Part shown: in pieces, positions 1 to 7,538 of the stretch
Layout: every line of letters begins with the position of its first letter
Position numbering within the stretch: position 1 is the first letter of the stretch
The notes under the pieces: generated by a model
What the model was told of the DNA's origin: nothing
Seen by the model: the letters and a program-made list of their open reading frames with translations, nothing else
Databases searched by the model: none
Position numbers and translations under genes: made by a program
NCBI GenBank assembly: GCA_003487005.1
Contig: DNFG01000412.1
Span: 1-7,639, forward strand
DNA from: Bryobacterales bacterium
Lineage (GTDB): Bacteria; Acidobacteriota; Terriglobia; Bryobacterales; Bryobacteraceae
DNA length: 7,639 nucleotides
Direction: 5' to 3'

Positions 1-1
1 G

Positions 2-2947
2 TACTACTACGAGTACCACCTGCTGTACGTCACCGGCATCCGCAACGTCGAATCGCGCAGCATCCAGGGCGGCTCGCTCATCAAGTGCACCTTCCATCCA
101 GGAACCGACATGTCCGCAGCGCTGGCCGACGTGGTCGCGGCGACAACGCGATCCCGTTCGTTCATGCCGCCCGGCACGGTACCCGCATTCATCACGAGGT
201 TCGACGCGGGCAGCGTCGCCGTCGGTCAACTCGTGTTTCGCAGCGAGACGCGCGGCACCGGCGAAATGCAGGACATCGCCATCAATCGCGTGCGGCCCTT
301 GTTCGCCACGCTGGAAGGCGTCTCCGCACCTCCGCCTTTCGGAGGCGCGGCCAAGACCGTTGTCCTCCGCCTCGACCCCGACAAACTGCGCCAGTACCGC
401 GTCTCGCCCGAGGAAGCCATCCAGGCGTCACTGCGCGGCAGCACCGTCATGCCCGCTGGCAACATGCGCATCGGCGATCAGAATTTGTTCGCGGTGACGA
501 ACGCCACGCTCGCCGGCGCCGTCGATGGACTGCTCGAAGCGCCCATCAAGGCCGGCGCCAATCCGGCGGTGTACCTGCGCGACCTCGGCACGATCGAAGT
601 CGGAACCGACATTGTCACTGGCTACGCCCATGTCAACGGCACGCGCACGGTGTACATTCCCGTCACCAAGCGCGCCGACGCCTCGACGCTCCGCGTGATT
701 GAACGCGTCAGGGCCGCCATGCCTGACATGCAGGCGGCCGTTCCCGAGGACGTGACGGTTTCGCTCGAGTTCGATCAATCGCGTTACGTCGCCTCCGCCA
801 TTCGCAACCTCGTCACCGAAGCCTGGCTCGGCGCGCTGCTCACCGGCATCGCCGTGCTGCTCTTCCTGCGTGACTGGCGGGGCGCGCTGGTGGTGATCAC
901 CACCATTCCGGCGGCGCTGCTGTCCTCGGTCGTGTGGCTTTGGGCCACCGGCCAGACTATCAACATCATGACGCTGGCCGGACTCGCGCTCGCCGTCGGC
1001 ATCCTGGTGGACGAAGCGACAGTCGAGATCGAGAACATCCACGCCCACCTCGAGTCGGGTCTGAGCCGCGCGCGCTCGGTCCTCGACGCGTGCAGGAAGA
1101 CCGCCGTGCCACGCCTGCTGGCGATGGTCGCCATCCTCAGCGTCTTCGCGCCCGCGTTTTTGATGGAGGGCGTCGTTCGGCAGTTGTTCGTGCCGCTGGC
1201 GCTCGCGGTGGGCTTTGCGATGATCTCTTCGTACGTGCTGTCAAGTTCGCTGGTGCCGGTGATGTCGATGTGGCTGCTGCGCAAGGGCAGCGGCCATGCA
1301 GAGGACACCCGCCTCGGCCGTTTTTACGGCGTGTACGTCGACCGCGTCGTTGCCGCCCGCTGGATTGTTGCGGGGTTCTATACCGTCACCTCCGTGCTTC
1401 TGCTCATGCTGCTGGCTCCGCGACTCGGCCAGGAGGTCTTCCCGCAGTCCGGCGACAACTTCCTCCAACTCCGCATCCGCGCGAAGGACGGCGCGCGCGT
1501 CGAAAAGACCGAGCAGGAAGTGCTGCGCGTCCTCTCGCTGATCGAAGAGGAAGCAGGCAAGGACAATATCACCATCTCGACCGCCTTCATCGGCACCCCG
1601 CCGTCCGCGAACCCCGTCAATATGATCCACATCTTCACGAGCGGCCAGCACGAGGCGCTGTTAAAAGTGGAACTCGATCGCGCCGCCCCACTGCAGGGCG
1701 AACCCCTCCGTGAGCGCCTGCGCGCGCGCTTCGCGAAGGATCTGTCCGGCGCCAATGTGCGTTTCGAACCCGGCGACATTGTCGGACAGGTGATGAGCTT
1801 TGGTGCGCCCACGCCGATCGAGGTCGCCGTGCAGGGGCCCAACATTCCCAACAATCGCGCCCACGCCGAGAAGCTCCACGCCGAGCTTGCCAAGCTTCAA
1901 ATCCTCCGCGACGTTCAATTCGAGCAGGCGCTCGACTATCCGGCTATTGATGTCGAGATCGACCGCCTCCGCGCCGCCCAGTATGGCCTGACAATGGAGT
2001 CGGTCGCCCGGTCGATGGTCGCCGCCACCTCGTCGTCGCGCTTCATCCAGCCCAACTACTGGCGCGATCCCGGCTCCGGCAACGCCTTTCAGATTCAGGT
2101 CGAAATCCCGTACCAGCGCATGGATTCCCTCGACGAACTGAAGAGGCTCCCCGTGATGCACAATGGCGCCGCGCGCCCCTTGCTGTCCGATGTGGCCGAG
2201 CTGAAGCCCGCCACCGCACCCGGCATCGTCGAGCGCAACAACATGCAGCGCGTCGTCAGCATCACCGCCAATCTTGACGGCGTGGCGCTGGGCGAGGCCG
2301 CGCGCCAGATCAGCGCCGCCATCGAACGTGCCGGCGAGGCGCCGCGCGGCTCGAAGGTCGTCCTGCGCGGCCAAATTCCGCCCTTCGAGGAAACCACATC
2401 GAGCCTCACCTTCGGCGTCGTGCTGTCGTTGATCACGATCTTCCTGCTGCTGTCGGCCTACTTCCAGTCGCCTCGCCTTGGCCTCGCGATCCTTTCGACG
2501 ACGCCCGGCGTGCTCGCCGGTGTCACGCTGATGCTGCTCACCACCGGCACCACTCTCAACGTCCAGTCCTTCCTCGGCACGATCATGGCCACCGGCATCG
2601 CCGCAGCCAACGCCATCCTGCTTTGCTCATTCGCCGAATACGAACGCCGTGCCGGCGTGGACCCGCTCGAAGCTGCTCGCCGCGGCTCAAAGGGCCGCCT
2701 GCGGCCAATTCTGATGACTGCCACGGCCATGATCCTCGGCATGGTCCCCATCGCGCTTGGCCTCGGCGAAGGCGGCGCTCAGACCGCTCCCCTCGGCCGC
2801 GCGGTAATCGGCGGACTCATTGGAGCAACCGTCGCCACGCTCACTGTTCTGCCCGCCGTCTACGCGATTCTCATGCGCGGCGCGCGTGTTCACTCGGCCT
2901 CGCTCGATCCCGAAGACCCGGAGAGTCTCTACCATGAAGCTGTTTAG
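2..2947 (+). CDS. RND efflux transporter permease, 5'-truncated by window edge
   Basis: This is an inner-membrane, proton-driven RND exporter of the AcrB/HAE-like superfamily; its substrate cannot be told from sequence. The frame is open from position 2 to a TAG at 2945-2947, about 981 codons. The Met at 110 is not the start, because the preceding 36 codons already read as porter-domain sequence (VTGIRNVES, then HPGTD). By comparison with AcrB, TM1 and roughly 70 residues are missing upstream. Visible in order: first porter domain (to about 800), TM2 (about 821-868), the TM4 signature GILVDEATVEIEN (about 998-1036), TM7 (about 1358-1420), the second porter domain beginning FPQSGDNF, TM8 (about 2408-2465), the TM10 segment TGIAAANAILL (about 2591-2623), the GRLRPILMTATAMILGMVP motif and TM11-12. 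The tail LDPEDPES is, as I recall, shared by a subgroup of RND proteins. The TM4 pair is Asp-Glu instead of Asp-Asp, and the TM10 Lys position is Ala. The adaptor follows with a 14-nt overlap. Confidence 0.93.
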   Translation, partial: YYYEYHLLYVTGIRNVESRSIQGGSLIKCTFHPGTDMSAALADVVAATTRSRSFMPPGTVPAFITRFDAGSVAVGQLVFRSETRGTGEMQDIAINRVRPLFATLEGVSAPPPFGGAAKTVVLRLDPDKLRQYRVSPEEAIQASLRGSTVMPAGNMRIGDQNLFAVTNATLAGAVDGLLEAPIKAGANPAVYLRDLGTIEVGTDIVTGYAHVNGTRTVYIPVTKRADASTLRVIERVRAAMPDMQAAVPEDVTVSLEFDQSRYVASAIRNLVTEAWLGALLTGIAVLLFLRDWRGALVVITTIPAALLSSVVWLWATGQTINIMTLAGLALAVGILVDEATVEIENIHAHLESGLSRARSVLDACRKTAVPRLLAMVAILSVFAPAFLMEGVVRQLFVPLALAVGFAMISSYVLSSSLVPVMSMWLLRKGSGHAEDTRLGRFYGVYVDRVVAARWIVAGFYTVTSVLLLMLLAPRLGQEVFPQSGDNFLQLRIRAKDGARVEKTEQEVLRVLSLIEEEAGKDNITISTAFIGTPPSANPVNMIHIFTSGQHEALLKVELDRAAPLQGEPLRERLRARFAKDLSGANVRFEPGDIVGQVMSFGAPTPIEVAVQGPNIPNNRAHAEKLHAELAKLQILRDVQFEQALDYPAIDVEIDRLRAAQYGLTMESVARSMVAATSSSRFIQPNYWRDPGSGNAFQIQVEIPYQRMDSLDELKRLPVMHNGAARPLLSDVAELKPATAPGIVERNNMQRVVSITANLDGVALGEAARQISAAIERAGEAPRGSKVVLRGQIPPFEETTSSLTFGVVLSLITIFLLLSAYFQSPRLGLAILSTTPGVLAGVTLMLLTTGTTLNVQSFLGTIMATGIAAANAILLCSFAEYERRAGVDPLEAARRGSKGRLRPILMTATAMILGMVPIALGLGEGGAQTAPLGRAVIGGLIGATVATLTVLPAVYAILMRGARVHSASLDPEDPESLYHEAV
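2920..2925 (+). promoter_or_regulatory. Shine-Dalgarno for the adaptor gene
   Basis: GGAGAG lies 8 nt before the ATG at 2934, inside the last codons of the permease. It fixes the adaptor start at 2934 rather than at the in-frame Met codon at 2820, which falls in the permease coding region. Start and stop overlap, so ribosomes ending on the permease could re-initiate here (translational coupling, inferred). Confidence 0.7.
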
Positions 2948-3758
2948 CCTGCTGCTCTGCCTCGCCCTGCCACTCGCGGCGCAGACCGTCCGTTTGCCTG
3001 GCGAACTTGCGCCCTATCAGCGCGTTTCCCTCATGGCCCGCGTCCCCGGAATCGTCGAAACCGTGAACGTGGACCGCGGCTCCACCGTCCGCACCGGCGA
3101 CACGCTCATTGTCCTCCGTGCGCCCGAAATGCAGGCGCGCATCGCGGAGGCCGAAGCGAAAGCCAGCGCGATTGAAGCCCAGCGAGTCGAAGCCGAAGCC
3201 CGGTTGACCGGCGCGGAGAGCCGCTTCGAACGGCTGAAGTCCGCGGGCGCCACGCCCGGCGTCGTCGCTGAACTCGACATCATCCTCGCCGAAAAAGAGC
3301 GTGACGCCGCGAAGATGCTCGTTGCCGCGCATGACCGCAGCGCCGGCGCCGCCCGCGCCCAAACCGCCGCGCTGAAGGAGATGGAATCCTACCTTCGCAT
3401 CACCGCCCCCTTCGACGGCATCATCACGATCCGCCATGCCCATCCCGGCGCCCTTGCCGCGCCGGATTCAGGCGCGCTGCTTGAACTCGAACAGGTCTCC
3501 CGCCTTCGTCTCGTGCTGCCTGTTCCCGAGGCCGAACTGAGCGGGGTCCAGGCCGGACGCAAACTCACCTTCACCGTGCCTGCCCACCCCGGCCGCACCT
3601 TCACAGCCACCGTCGCCCGCATCCCACGCAGCCTCGACCCCGCCACCCGGACCATGCCCATCGAACTCGACGTGACCAACTCCGGCCTCGCCCTTGCCCC
3701 CGGCATGTATTGCGAGGTTGCCTGGCCGCGGTCGTTGGGCTCGGCGGGAAGCCAATGA
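2934..3758 (+). CDS. RND periplasmic adaptor (membrane fusion protein), C-terminally short
   Basis: This is a 274-residue HlyD/AcrA-type adaptor that would link the RND permease to an outer-membrane channel. Start at 2934 is chosen for its good ribosome site and because it begins with a signal peptide (MKLFSLLLCLALPLAA, likely cleavage near residue 16). Cys9 does not sit in a proper lipobox, so a lipoprotein is unlikely. Domains by eye: first half of the biotinyl-lipoyl-like domain (about 25-62), alanine- and glutamate-rich coiled-coil hairpin (about 65-150), second lipoyl half with ITAPFDGIIT (156-165), and beta-barrel domain (about 187-263, ending APGMYCEVAWP). Relatives usually run about 350 residues and continue into a membrane-proximal domain (typically LFVP...V, then an RVR-G-E-W strand). 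Here the protein stops after nine more residues. The tail contains the gene's only TCG serine codons, which suggests a sequence junction near 3725-3730. It may be a truncated, possibly non-functional adaptor. Confidence 0.9.
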   Translation: MKLFSLLLCLALPLAAQTVRLPGELAPYQRVSLMARVPGIVETVNVDRGSTVRTGDTLIVLRAPEMQARIAEAEAKASAIEAQRVEAEARLTGAESRFERLKSAGATPGVVAELDIILAEKERDAAKMLVAAHDRSAGAARAQTAALKEMESYLRITAPFDGIITIRHAHPGALAAPDSGALLELEQVSRLRLVLPVPEAELSGVQAGRKLTFTVPAHPGRTFTATVARIPRSLDPATRTMPIELDVTNSGLALAPGMYCEVAWPRSLGSAGSQ

Positions 3759-4052
3759 GTTGCCGCAGCCTCTGATCTCAGGCCGCACTCTGCCTCTCGC
3801 CCCATGTTCATGTCACCGGGTCCCCACGTGCGAATCCCACCGGCACCGGCACGGCCTGGATTATCATCGATGGCGGATGGTCGTGCGCGCCTGCTCCAAC
3901 GTCACGGAATCGATACCCAAACTGCATCCGCCGACGTATACAAAAGATAGCTTTTTCGCCTGATTCAGGTCTTTGGGTGGTGCGAAAGACGCCAGACTTA
4001 TGACCGTGGATGCGCAGTCTGCTCCTGTCTGGAATACCGGACGGACGATAGA
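3759..4052. other. Intergenic stretch without a convincing gene
   Basis: Between the adaptor stop and the receptor promoter there is no reading frame that looks like a real protein. An open frame at 3694-3963 encodes a His/Arg/Pro-rich sequence typical of an out-of-frame GC-rich read. The stretch holds a few short inverted repeats: CCTGATTCAGG at 3959-3969, AAAAG/CTTTT with a 4-nt loop at 3942-3955, and CCAGAC/GTCTGG at 3992-3997 and 4027-4032. None makes a strong intrinsic terminator. An AT-rich patch at 3937-3956 stands out from the GC-rich surroundings. Fragments resembling the missing adaptor C-terminus may persist in two frames around 3803-3875, but this is weak. Confidence 0.5.
4027..4042 (+). 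other. Small hairpin ahead of the receptor promoter
   Basis: GTCTGG and CCGGAC are separated by the loop AATA, giving a 6-bp stem with one G-U pair. No T-run follows, so it is not a standard terminator. It sits just upstream of the candidate -35 element and could be an operator-like site, or chance. Confidence 0.25.
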
Positions 4053-4082
4053 TTGACGCCCGTATGGATGAGTTGATATATC
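4053..4082 (+). promoter_or_regulatory. Candidate sigma-70-type promoter of the receptor gene
   Basis: TTGACG (4053-4058) matches five of six -35 consensus bases. The AT-rich run TTGATATATC (4073-4082) supplies possible -10 hexamers: GATATA with a 16-nt spacer, or TATATC with 18. Transcription would then begin at about 4087-4090, only a few bases before the ATG at 4092, giving a near-leaderless mRNA. That fits the lack of a Shine-Dalgarno sequence there. This is inferred from consensus matching only. Confidence 0.35.
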
Positions 4083-4091
4083 ACAGACAAG

Positions 4092-7000
4092 ATGATCAAT
4101 CGGGTCCTCATTACCTTTTTTGCGTCCGCTTTGATCGTGGGCGCGCAGTCAGACAGAGGAACAATTACGGGGCAGGTACTGGACGGCACCGGCGCGGCTG
4201 TACCGAACGCGCAGGTGGCGGCGATCAACTCGGCAACCCAGGTTCGTTACCAGACTACGACGAACGACACAGGTACTTATGTGATCCCGCAACTGCCATC
4301 GGGTGGGTACGAGGTTGCCGTGCAGGCGGCAGGCTTCCGGCGCACCACACAGCGTGGCATCAACATCACCGTGCTGCAGACGGTGAACCTCAATATCACT
4401 CTGGAACTGGGCGAAGTGGAACAGACGATCGACGTGGTGGCAGACGCGCCCGCGGTAGAGACGGCGACTTCGGATCTGGGCACCACGGTGAGCAAGGATC
4501 AGGTGGTCGATCTGCCCCTCGCCGTCTCCGGGAACATGCGGCACCCGGGCGCCTTCGTGTTTCTGGCGCCGGGTGTGACGGGAGATACCAGCAACACCCA
4601 GATCAACGGTTCGCAAAGCCGGTCGAAGGAGATCCTGCTGGACGGCGTCGGCAGTGTGAGTCCCGAAAGCGGCGGCCTGCTGTTTACCTATCCCAGCGTG
4701 GAGGCGATCAACGAGTTCAAGCTGGTGTCGGCGAACTTCAGCGCGGAATATGGACGGACGGGGGGCGGATTCGAGGTCTATACCACGAAGTCGGGCACCA
4801 ATCAGTTGCATGGTGGTGCGTTCAATTATCTGCGGAACGACCAGTTCGACGCGCGCGGCTTTTTTGCCCAGACACGCGCGATCAACCGCCAGAACGAGTA
4901 TGGAGCATTTCTCGGTGGACCCGTCGTCCTGCCCAAGATCTACAACGGGACCAACCGGACGTTTTTTCATTTCGTCTGGTCGGGCTTCCGGTTCCGGCAG
5001 GGCGAACTGAATCAACTGCTGACCCTGCCGACAGAGGCGATGCGCGCGGGCGACTTCGCGAGCGTGAGCCGGCTGATCTATGATCCCACCACAACCCGGC
5101 CGGATGGAGCGGGGAACTTCACCCGCGACCCGTTTCCGCAGAACCGGATTCCGCTGAACCGTTTTTCGCGGGTGTCAACCAACACGCTTCAGTTCATTCC
5201 TGGCGTATCGAACCCGAATCTGACGCTGAATTACCAGGCGATCGGGGCGCGTACATTTGACCGCGACCAATACAACGTCAAGTTTGATCACAACTTTTCA
5301 GACAGGCAGCGGTTCAACGTTTACATTTACCAGAACTCTCAGGTCGACACCGCGCCGGAGCAGATCGCTGGGGCGCTTTCGCCCTCGCGGACGACGGAGC
5401 GCCCGGGCTTGTGGATCCGGATCAACCACGATTCGGTGATCACGCCGGCCACAATCAACAATTTCCGGGCCGGCTTCACGCGCGAACCGGAACGCTTCCG
5501 CCGCATCACGGCGGACCAGGACTGGCCCAACAAGATTGGGCTGACCGGCGTCAATACCGGTCCGGGCAACGTATTTCCGCGCGTGACATTCACCGATGGC
5601 CTGAGTAATTGGGCCGATGAGACAAAGAACGTTGGCGAGCAGGTGAACAATGCCTTCCAGATGGCCAATACGCTGTCAATGATCCGGGGCAAGCACTCGC
5701 TCAAGTTCGGATTCGACGCACGGTGGATGCAGACGAATGGGGCCGATCCGTTCGACCAACAGGGAATCTTCCGGTTCAATAACCTGGAGACGGCGCTGCC
5801 GGCCTCCCGGGCAAATACAGGCCACTCGTTCGCAAGCTATCTGTTGGGCGGCGCCAACAGCGCGCAGGCCAACTTCCTGTTCGTGGTGCCGGCGAACCGC
5901 TACCGCTATGCGGCTTTCTTCATTCAGGACGATTGGAGGGTATCGCGCAAACTTACTCTGAATGCTGGTTTGCGTTATGACCTATTCTTTCCGCGAACTG
6001 AGAAATACGGCAACTTCTCCGGCTTCGATCCAGCACTGCCTAACCCCGGGGCGGCCAACCGGCCTGGGGCGGTGGCCTTCCTCGGTGAGGGTCCCGGCCG
6101 GGACAATTCACGCACCAGTTTTGCCGAGACCGACTACAAGAACTTTGGACCCAGGTTCGGGTTCGCGTATGCGCTGGCGCAGAACACCGTGCTGCGCGGT
6201 GGGTATGGGTTGTATTTCGCCGCGGGCAATGCCACGACCGGACTCCGATCGAGTCAGGGCTACATCTTCGGGTTTAACGCTGCGCCTGCTTATCAGTCGC
6301 AGGATGCGGGCATCACGCCAGCGGTTCGGTGGGACAACGGTTTCCCGACAGACTTCCCGAAGCCGCCCTTCATCGATCCGACCGTTCAGAACCGTTCCAA
6401 TGTCAATTTCATTGGCGCCGGTGACGGGCGCGCTCCGTACTTTCAGAATTTCAGCTTCGGCATTCAGCATGAATTCTGGGGCAAGACCATTCTGGACGCC
6501 TCGTATGTCGGTGTGAAGGGTACCCGTATGGGCACGGGTCTGTTCCAGAATATTAACCAGGTCGACCCATCGAGGCTGAGTCTGGGCGGTTTGCTCACGC
6601 AGTCCGTCGGTTCGGCCGCGGCGGTAGCGGCCGGGTTCGGCCAGCCGTACCCGGGCTTCTCGGGGTCAGTGGCACAGTCGCTGCGGCCCTATCCGCAGTT
6701 TCTCAACATCGAGAACCGGTCGAACCCGAATGGCAATTCCACCTATCATGCCCTCCAGTTGAAGGCCGAAAAGCGCATGCGGGGCGGGTTCACGATGCTG
6801 GGCAGCTACACCTGGGCCAAGACGATCTCTGACGGAGACATCATGGCCGGGGGCGGTCCTGCCGGGCAGACCTTCTACAACCGGGCCATTGAGAAAGCGA
6901 TCTCGACGAACGATGTCCCGCACGTCGCGGCGATCAGCTACCTGTATGAGTTGCCGGTATTCCGGCAGAACCGGTGGCTGGGTGGATGGACGTTCAGCGG

Positions 7001-7433
7001 GATTCACCAATACCAGGCGGGACGGCCGATTGCGCTGACGGCGAACAATACGCTTCCGCTGTTCAACAATACCTTGCGGCCGAACGTTGCGTCCGCTGTG
7101 GACAAGAGGGCGAGCTTCGCCGATCCCGCTGTGGATTTCTGGATCAACCGTTCGGCGTTCACTTCGCCGGCAGCCTTCACCTTCGGGACCGCCGCGCGCG
7201 CCTACACCGACCTGCGGGCGCCCGGGTTCCTGAACGAAAGCCTGGGCCTGATCAAACGGACGAAGCTGACCGAGCAGGTGCTTCTGACGTTCCGGGCCGA
7301 ATTCTTCAACGTCTTCAACCGGACCGTTTTCGCGGCGCCCAACAGCAACGTGAACAACCTCCAATTCGGCAGAATCAGCGCCCAGGCCAACACTCCGCGT
7401 CAAGGGCAACTGGCGCTACGTCTGGAATTCTGA
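4092..7433 (+). CDS. Oar-like TonB-dependent receptor with carboxypeptidase-regulatory-like domain
   Basis: This is a complete 1,113-residue outer-membrane protein. The start is the only in-frame option, since a TGA lies at 4074-4076, and it gives a signal peptide (MINRVLITFFASALIVGA, likely cut before Gln19). No Shine-Dalgarno is visible. Residues about 22-107 form a carboxypeptidase-regulatory-like beta-sandwich (GTITGQVLDGTGAAVPNA, then GTYVIPQLPSGGYEV). Residues about 112-240 form the plug, with INGSQSRSKEILLDGVG, an EFKLVSANFSAEYGRTGGG segment and TTKSGTNQLHGG. The rest is a long beta-barrel, including YAAFFIQDDWRVSRKLTLNAG-type strands and a final strand ending LALRLEF, with the C-terminal Phe expected for BAM-dependent insertion. 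Family members are abundant in Acidobacteriota and are usually assigned to TonB-dependent uptake of large ligands; the ligand here is unknown. The protein looks intact. It uses more CGG/CCG/GTG codons than the pump genes, whose codons favour C in third position. No neighbouring enzyme or SusD-like gene suggests a substrate. Confidence 0.92.
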   Translation: MINRVLITFFASALIVGAQSDRGTITGQVLDGTGAAVPNAQVAAINSATQVRYQTTTNDTGTYVIPQLPSGGYEVAVQAAGFRRTTQRGINITVLQTVNLNITLELGEVEQTIDVVADAPAVETATSDLGTTVSKDQVVDLPLAVSGNMRHPGAFVFLAPGVTGDTSNTQINGSQSRSKEILLDGVGSVSPESGGLLFTYPSVEAINEFKLVSANFSAEYGRTGGGFEVYTTKSGTNQLHGGAFNYLRNDQFDARGFFAQTRAINRQNEYGAFLGGPVVLPKIYNGTNRTFFHFVWSGFRFRQGELNQLLTLPTEAMRAGDFASVSRLIYDPTTTRPDGAGNFTRDPFPQNRIPLNRFSRVSTNTLQFIPGVSNPNLTLNYQAIGARTFDRDQYNVKFDHNFSDRQRFNVYIYQNSQVDTAPEQIAGALSPSRTTERPGLWIRINHDSVITPATINNFRAGFTREPERFRRITADQDWPNKIGLTGVNTGPGNVFPRVTFTDGLSNWADETKNVGEQVNNAFQMANTLSMIRGKHSLKFGFDARWMQTNGADPFDQQGIFRFNNLETALPASRANTGHSFASYLLGGANSAQANFLFVVPANRYRYAAFFIQDDWRVSRKLTLNAGLRYDLFFPRTEKYGNFSGFDPALPNPGAANRPGAVAFLGEGPGRDNSRTSFAETDYKNFGPRFGFAYALAQNTVLRGGYGLYFAAGNATTGLRSSQGYIFGFNAAPAYQSQDAGITPAVRWDNGFPTDFPKPPFIDPTVQNRSNVNFIGAGDGRAPYFQNFSFGIQHEFWGKTILDASYVGVKGTRMGTGLFQNINQVDPSRLSLGGLLTQSVGSAAAVAAGFGQPYPGFSGSVAQSLRPYPQFLNIENRSNPNGNSTYHALQLKAEKRMRGGFTMLGSYTWAKTISDGDIMAGGGPAGQTFYNRAIEKAISTNDVPHVAAISYLYELPVFRQNRWLGGWTFSGIHQYQAGRPIALTANNTLPLFNNTLRPNVASAVDKRASFADPAVDFWINRSAFTSPAAFTFGTAARAYTDLRAPGFLNESLGLIKRTKLTEQVLLTFRAEFFNVFNRTVFAAPNSNVNNLQFGRISAQANTPRQGQLALRLEF

Positions 7434-7436
7434 AGG

Positions 7437-7538
7437 GCCGTCGTGGGAGAAGCAGGCAGGGCTGCCCCCACTATTGGCGTAGAGCGTATGCTGTTGAGGG
7501 AGTCGGAGGAAGGTCTGCCCCCATTAATGGCGGAGAGC
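7437..7538. repeat. Degenerate two-copy direct repeat, 53-bp period
   Basis: Positions 7437-7485 and 7490-7538 align without gaps at an offset of 53, with about 38 of 49 bases identical by hand count. The best-conserved part is 24 bp (7462-7485 and 7515-7538; 21 of 24 identical), beginning CTGCCCCCA and ending with a TGGCG-AGAGC block. The second copy contains the perfect palindrome CCATTAATGG (7521-7530). The first is preceded by GGCAG/CTGCC (7455-7466), a tight inverted repeat. It lies between the receptor stop and the converging tRNA. It could be an intergenic repeat family member or a local duplication. Confidence 0.6.

Noticed and set aside
110..112. Met codon as the start of the permease
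   Set aside because: Homology-like porter sequence (GIRNVES, HPGTD) precedes it in the same open frame to the window edge, so the gene simply enters from outside.
85..702. Open frame of 205 codons on +
   Set aside because: It is Arg/His-rich, out of frame with the permease, and shows the composition of a shifted GC-rich gene.
2820..2933. In-frame upstream Met codons extending the adaptor by 38 residues
   Set aside because: This part lies fully inside the permease coding region, lacks a signal-peptide-like beginning, and the ATG at 2934 has both a good Shine-Dalgarno and a signal peptide.
2946..2965. Lipobox at the adaptor N-terminus (Cys9)
   Set aside because: The residues before the Cys are Leu-Leu-Leu, without the Gly/Ala/Ser required at -1.
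3850..3890. Short IIIDGGW peptide in one frame, reminiscent of glycoside hydrolase motifs
   Set aside because: The frame is open for only a short distance with no other supporting motif, so it is chance or an adaptor remnant.
3942..3957. AAAAG/CTTTT hairpin with T-run as a terminator for the pump operon
   Set aside because: The stem is only five mostly A-T pairs, too weak for an intrinsic terminator, and it lies nearly 190 nt after the stop.
3694..3963. Open frame of 89 codons bridging the adaptor end and the gap
   Set aside because: It has no recognisable motif and no ribosome site, and its His/Arg/Cys-rich composition looks non-coding.
4064..5083. Open frame of 339 codons on +
   Set aside because: It is a Gly/Arg-rich shifted read of the receptor gene. 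The receptor frame carries clear domains through the same bases.
7455..7466. GGCAG/CTGCC inverted repeat as the receptor terminator
   Set aside because: The loop would be only 2 nt and no T-run follows.
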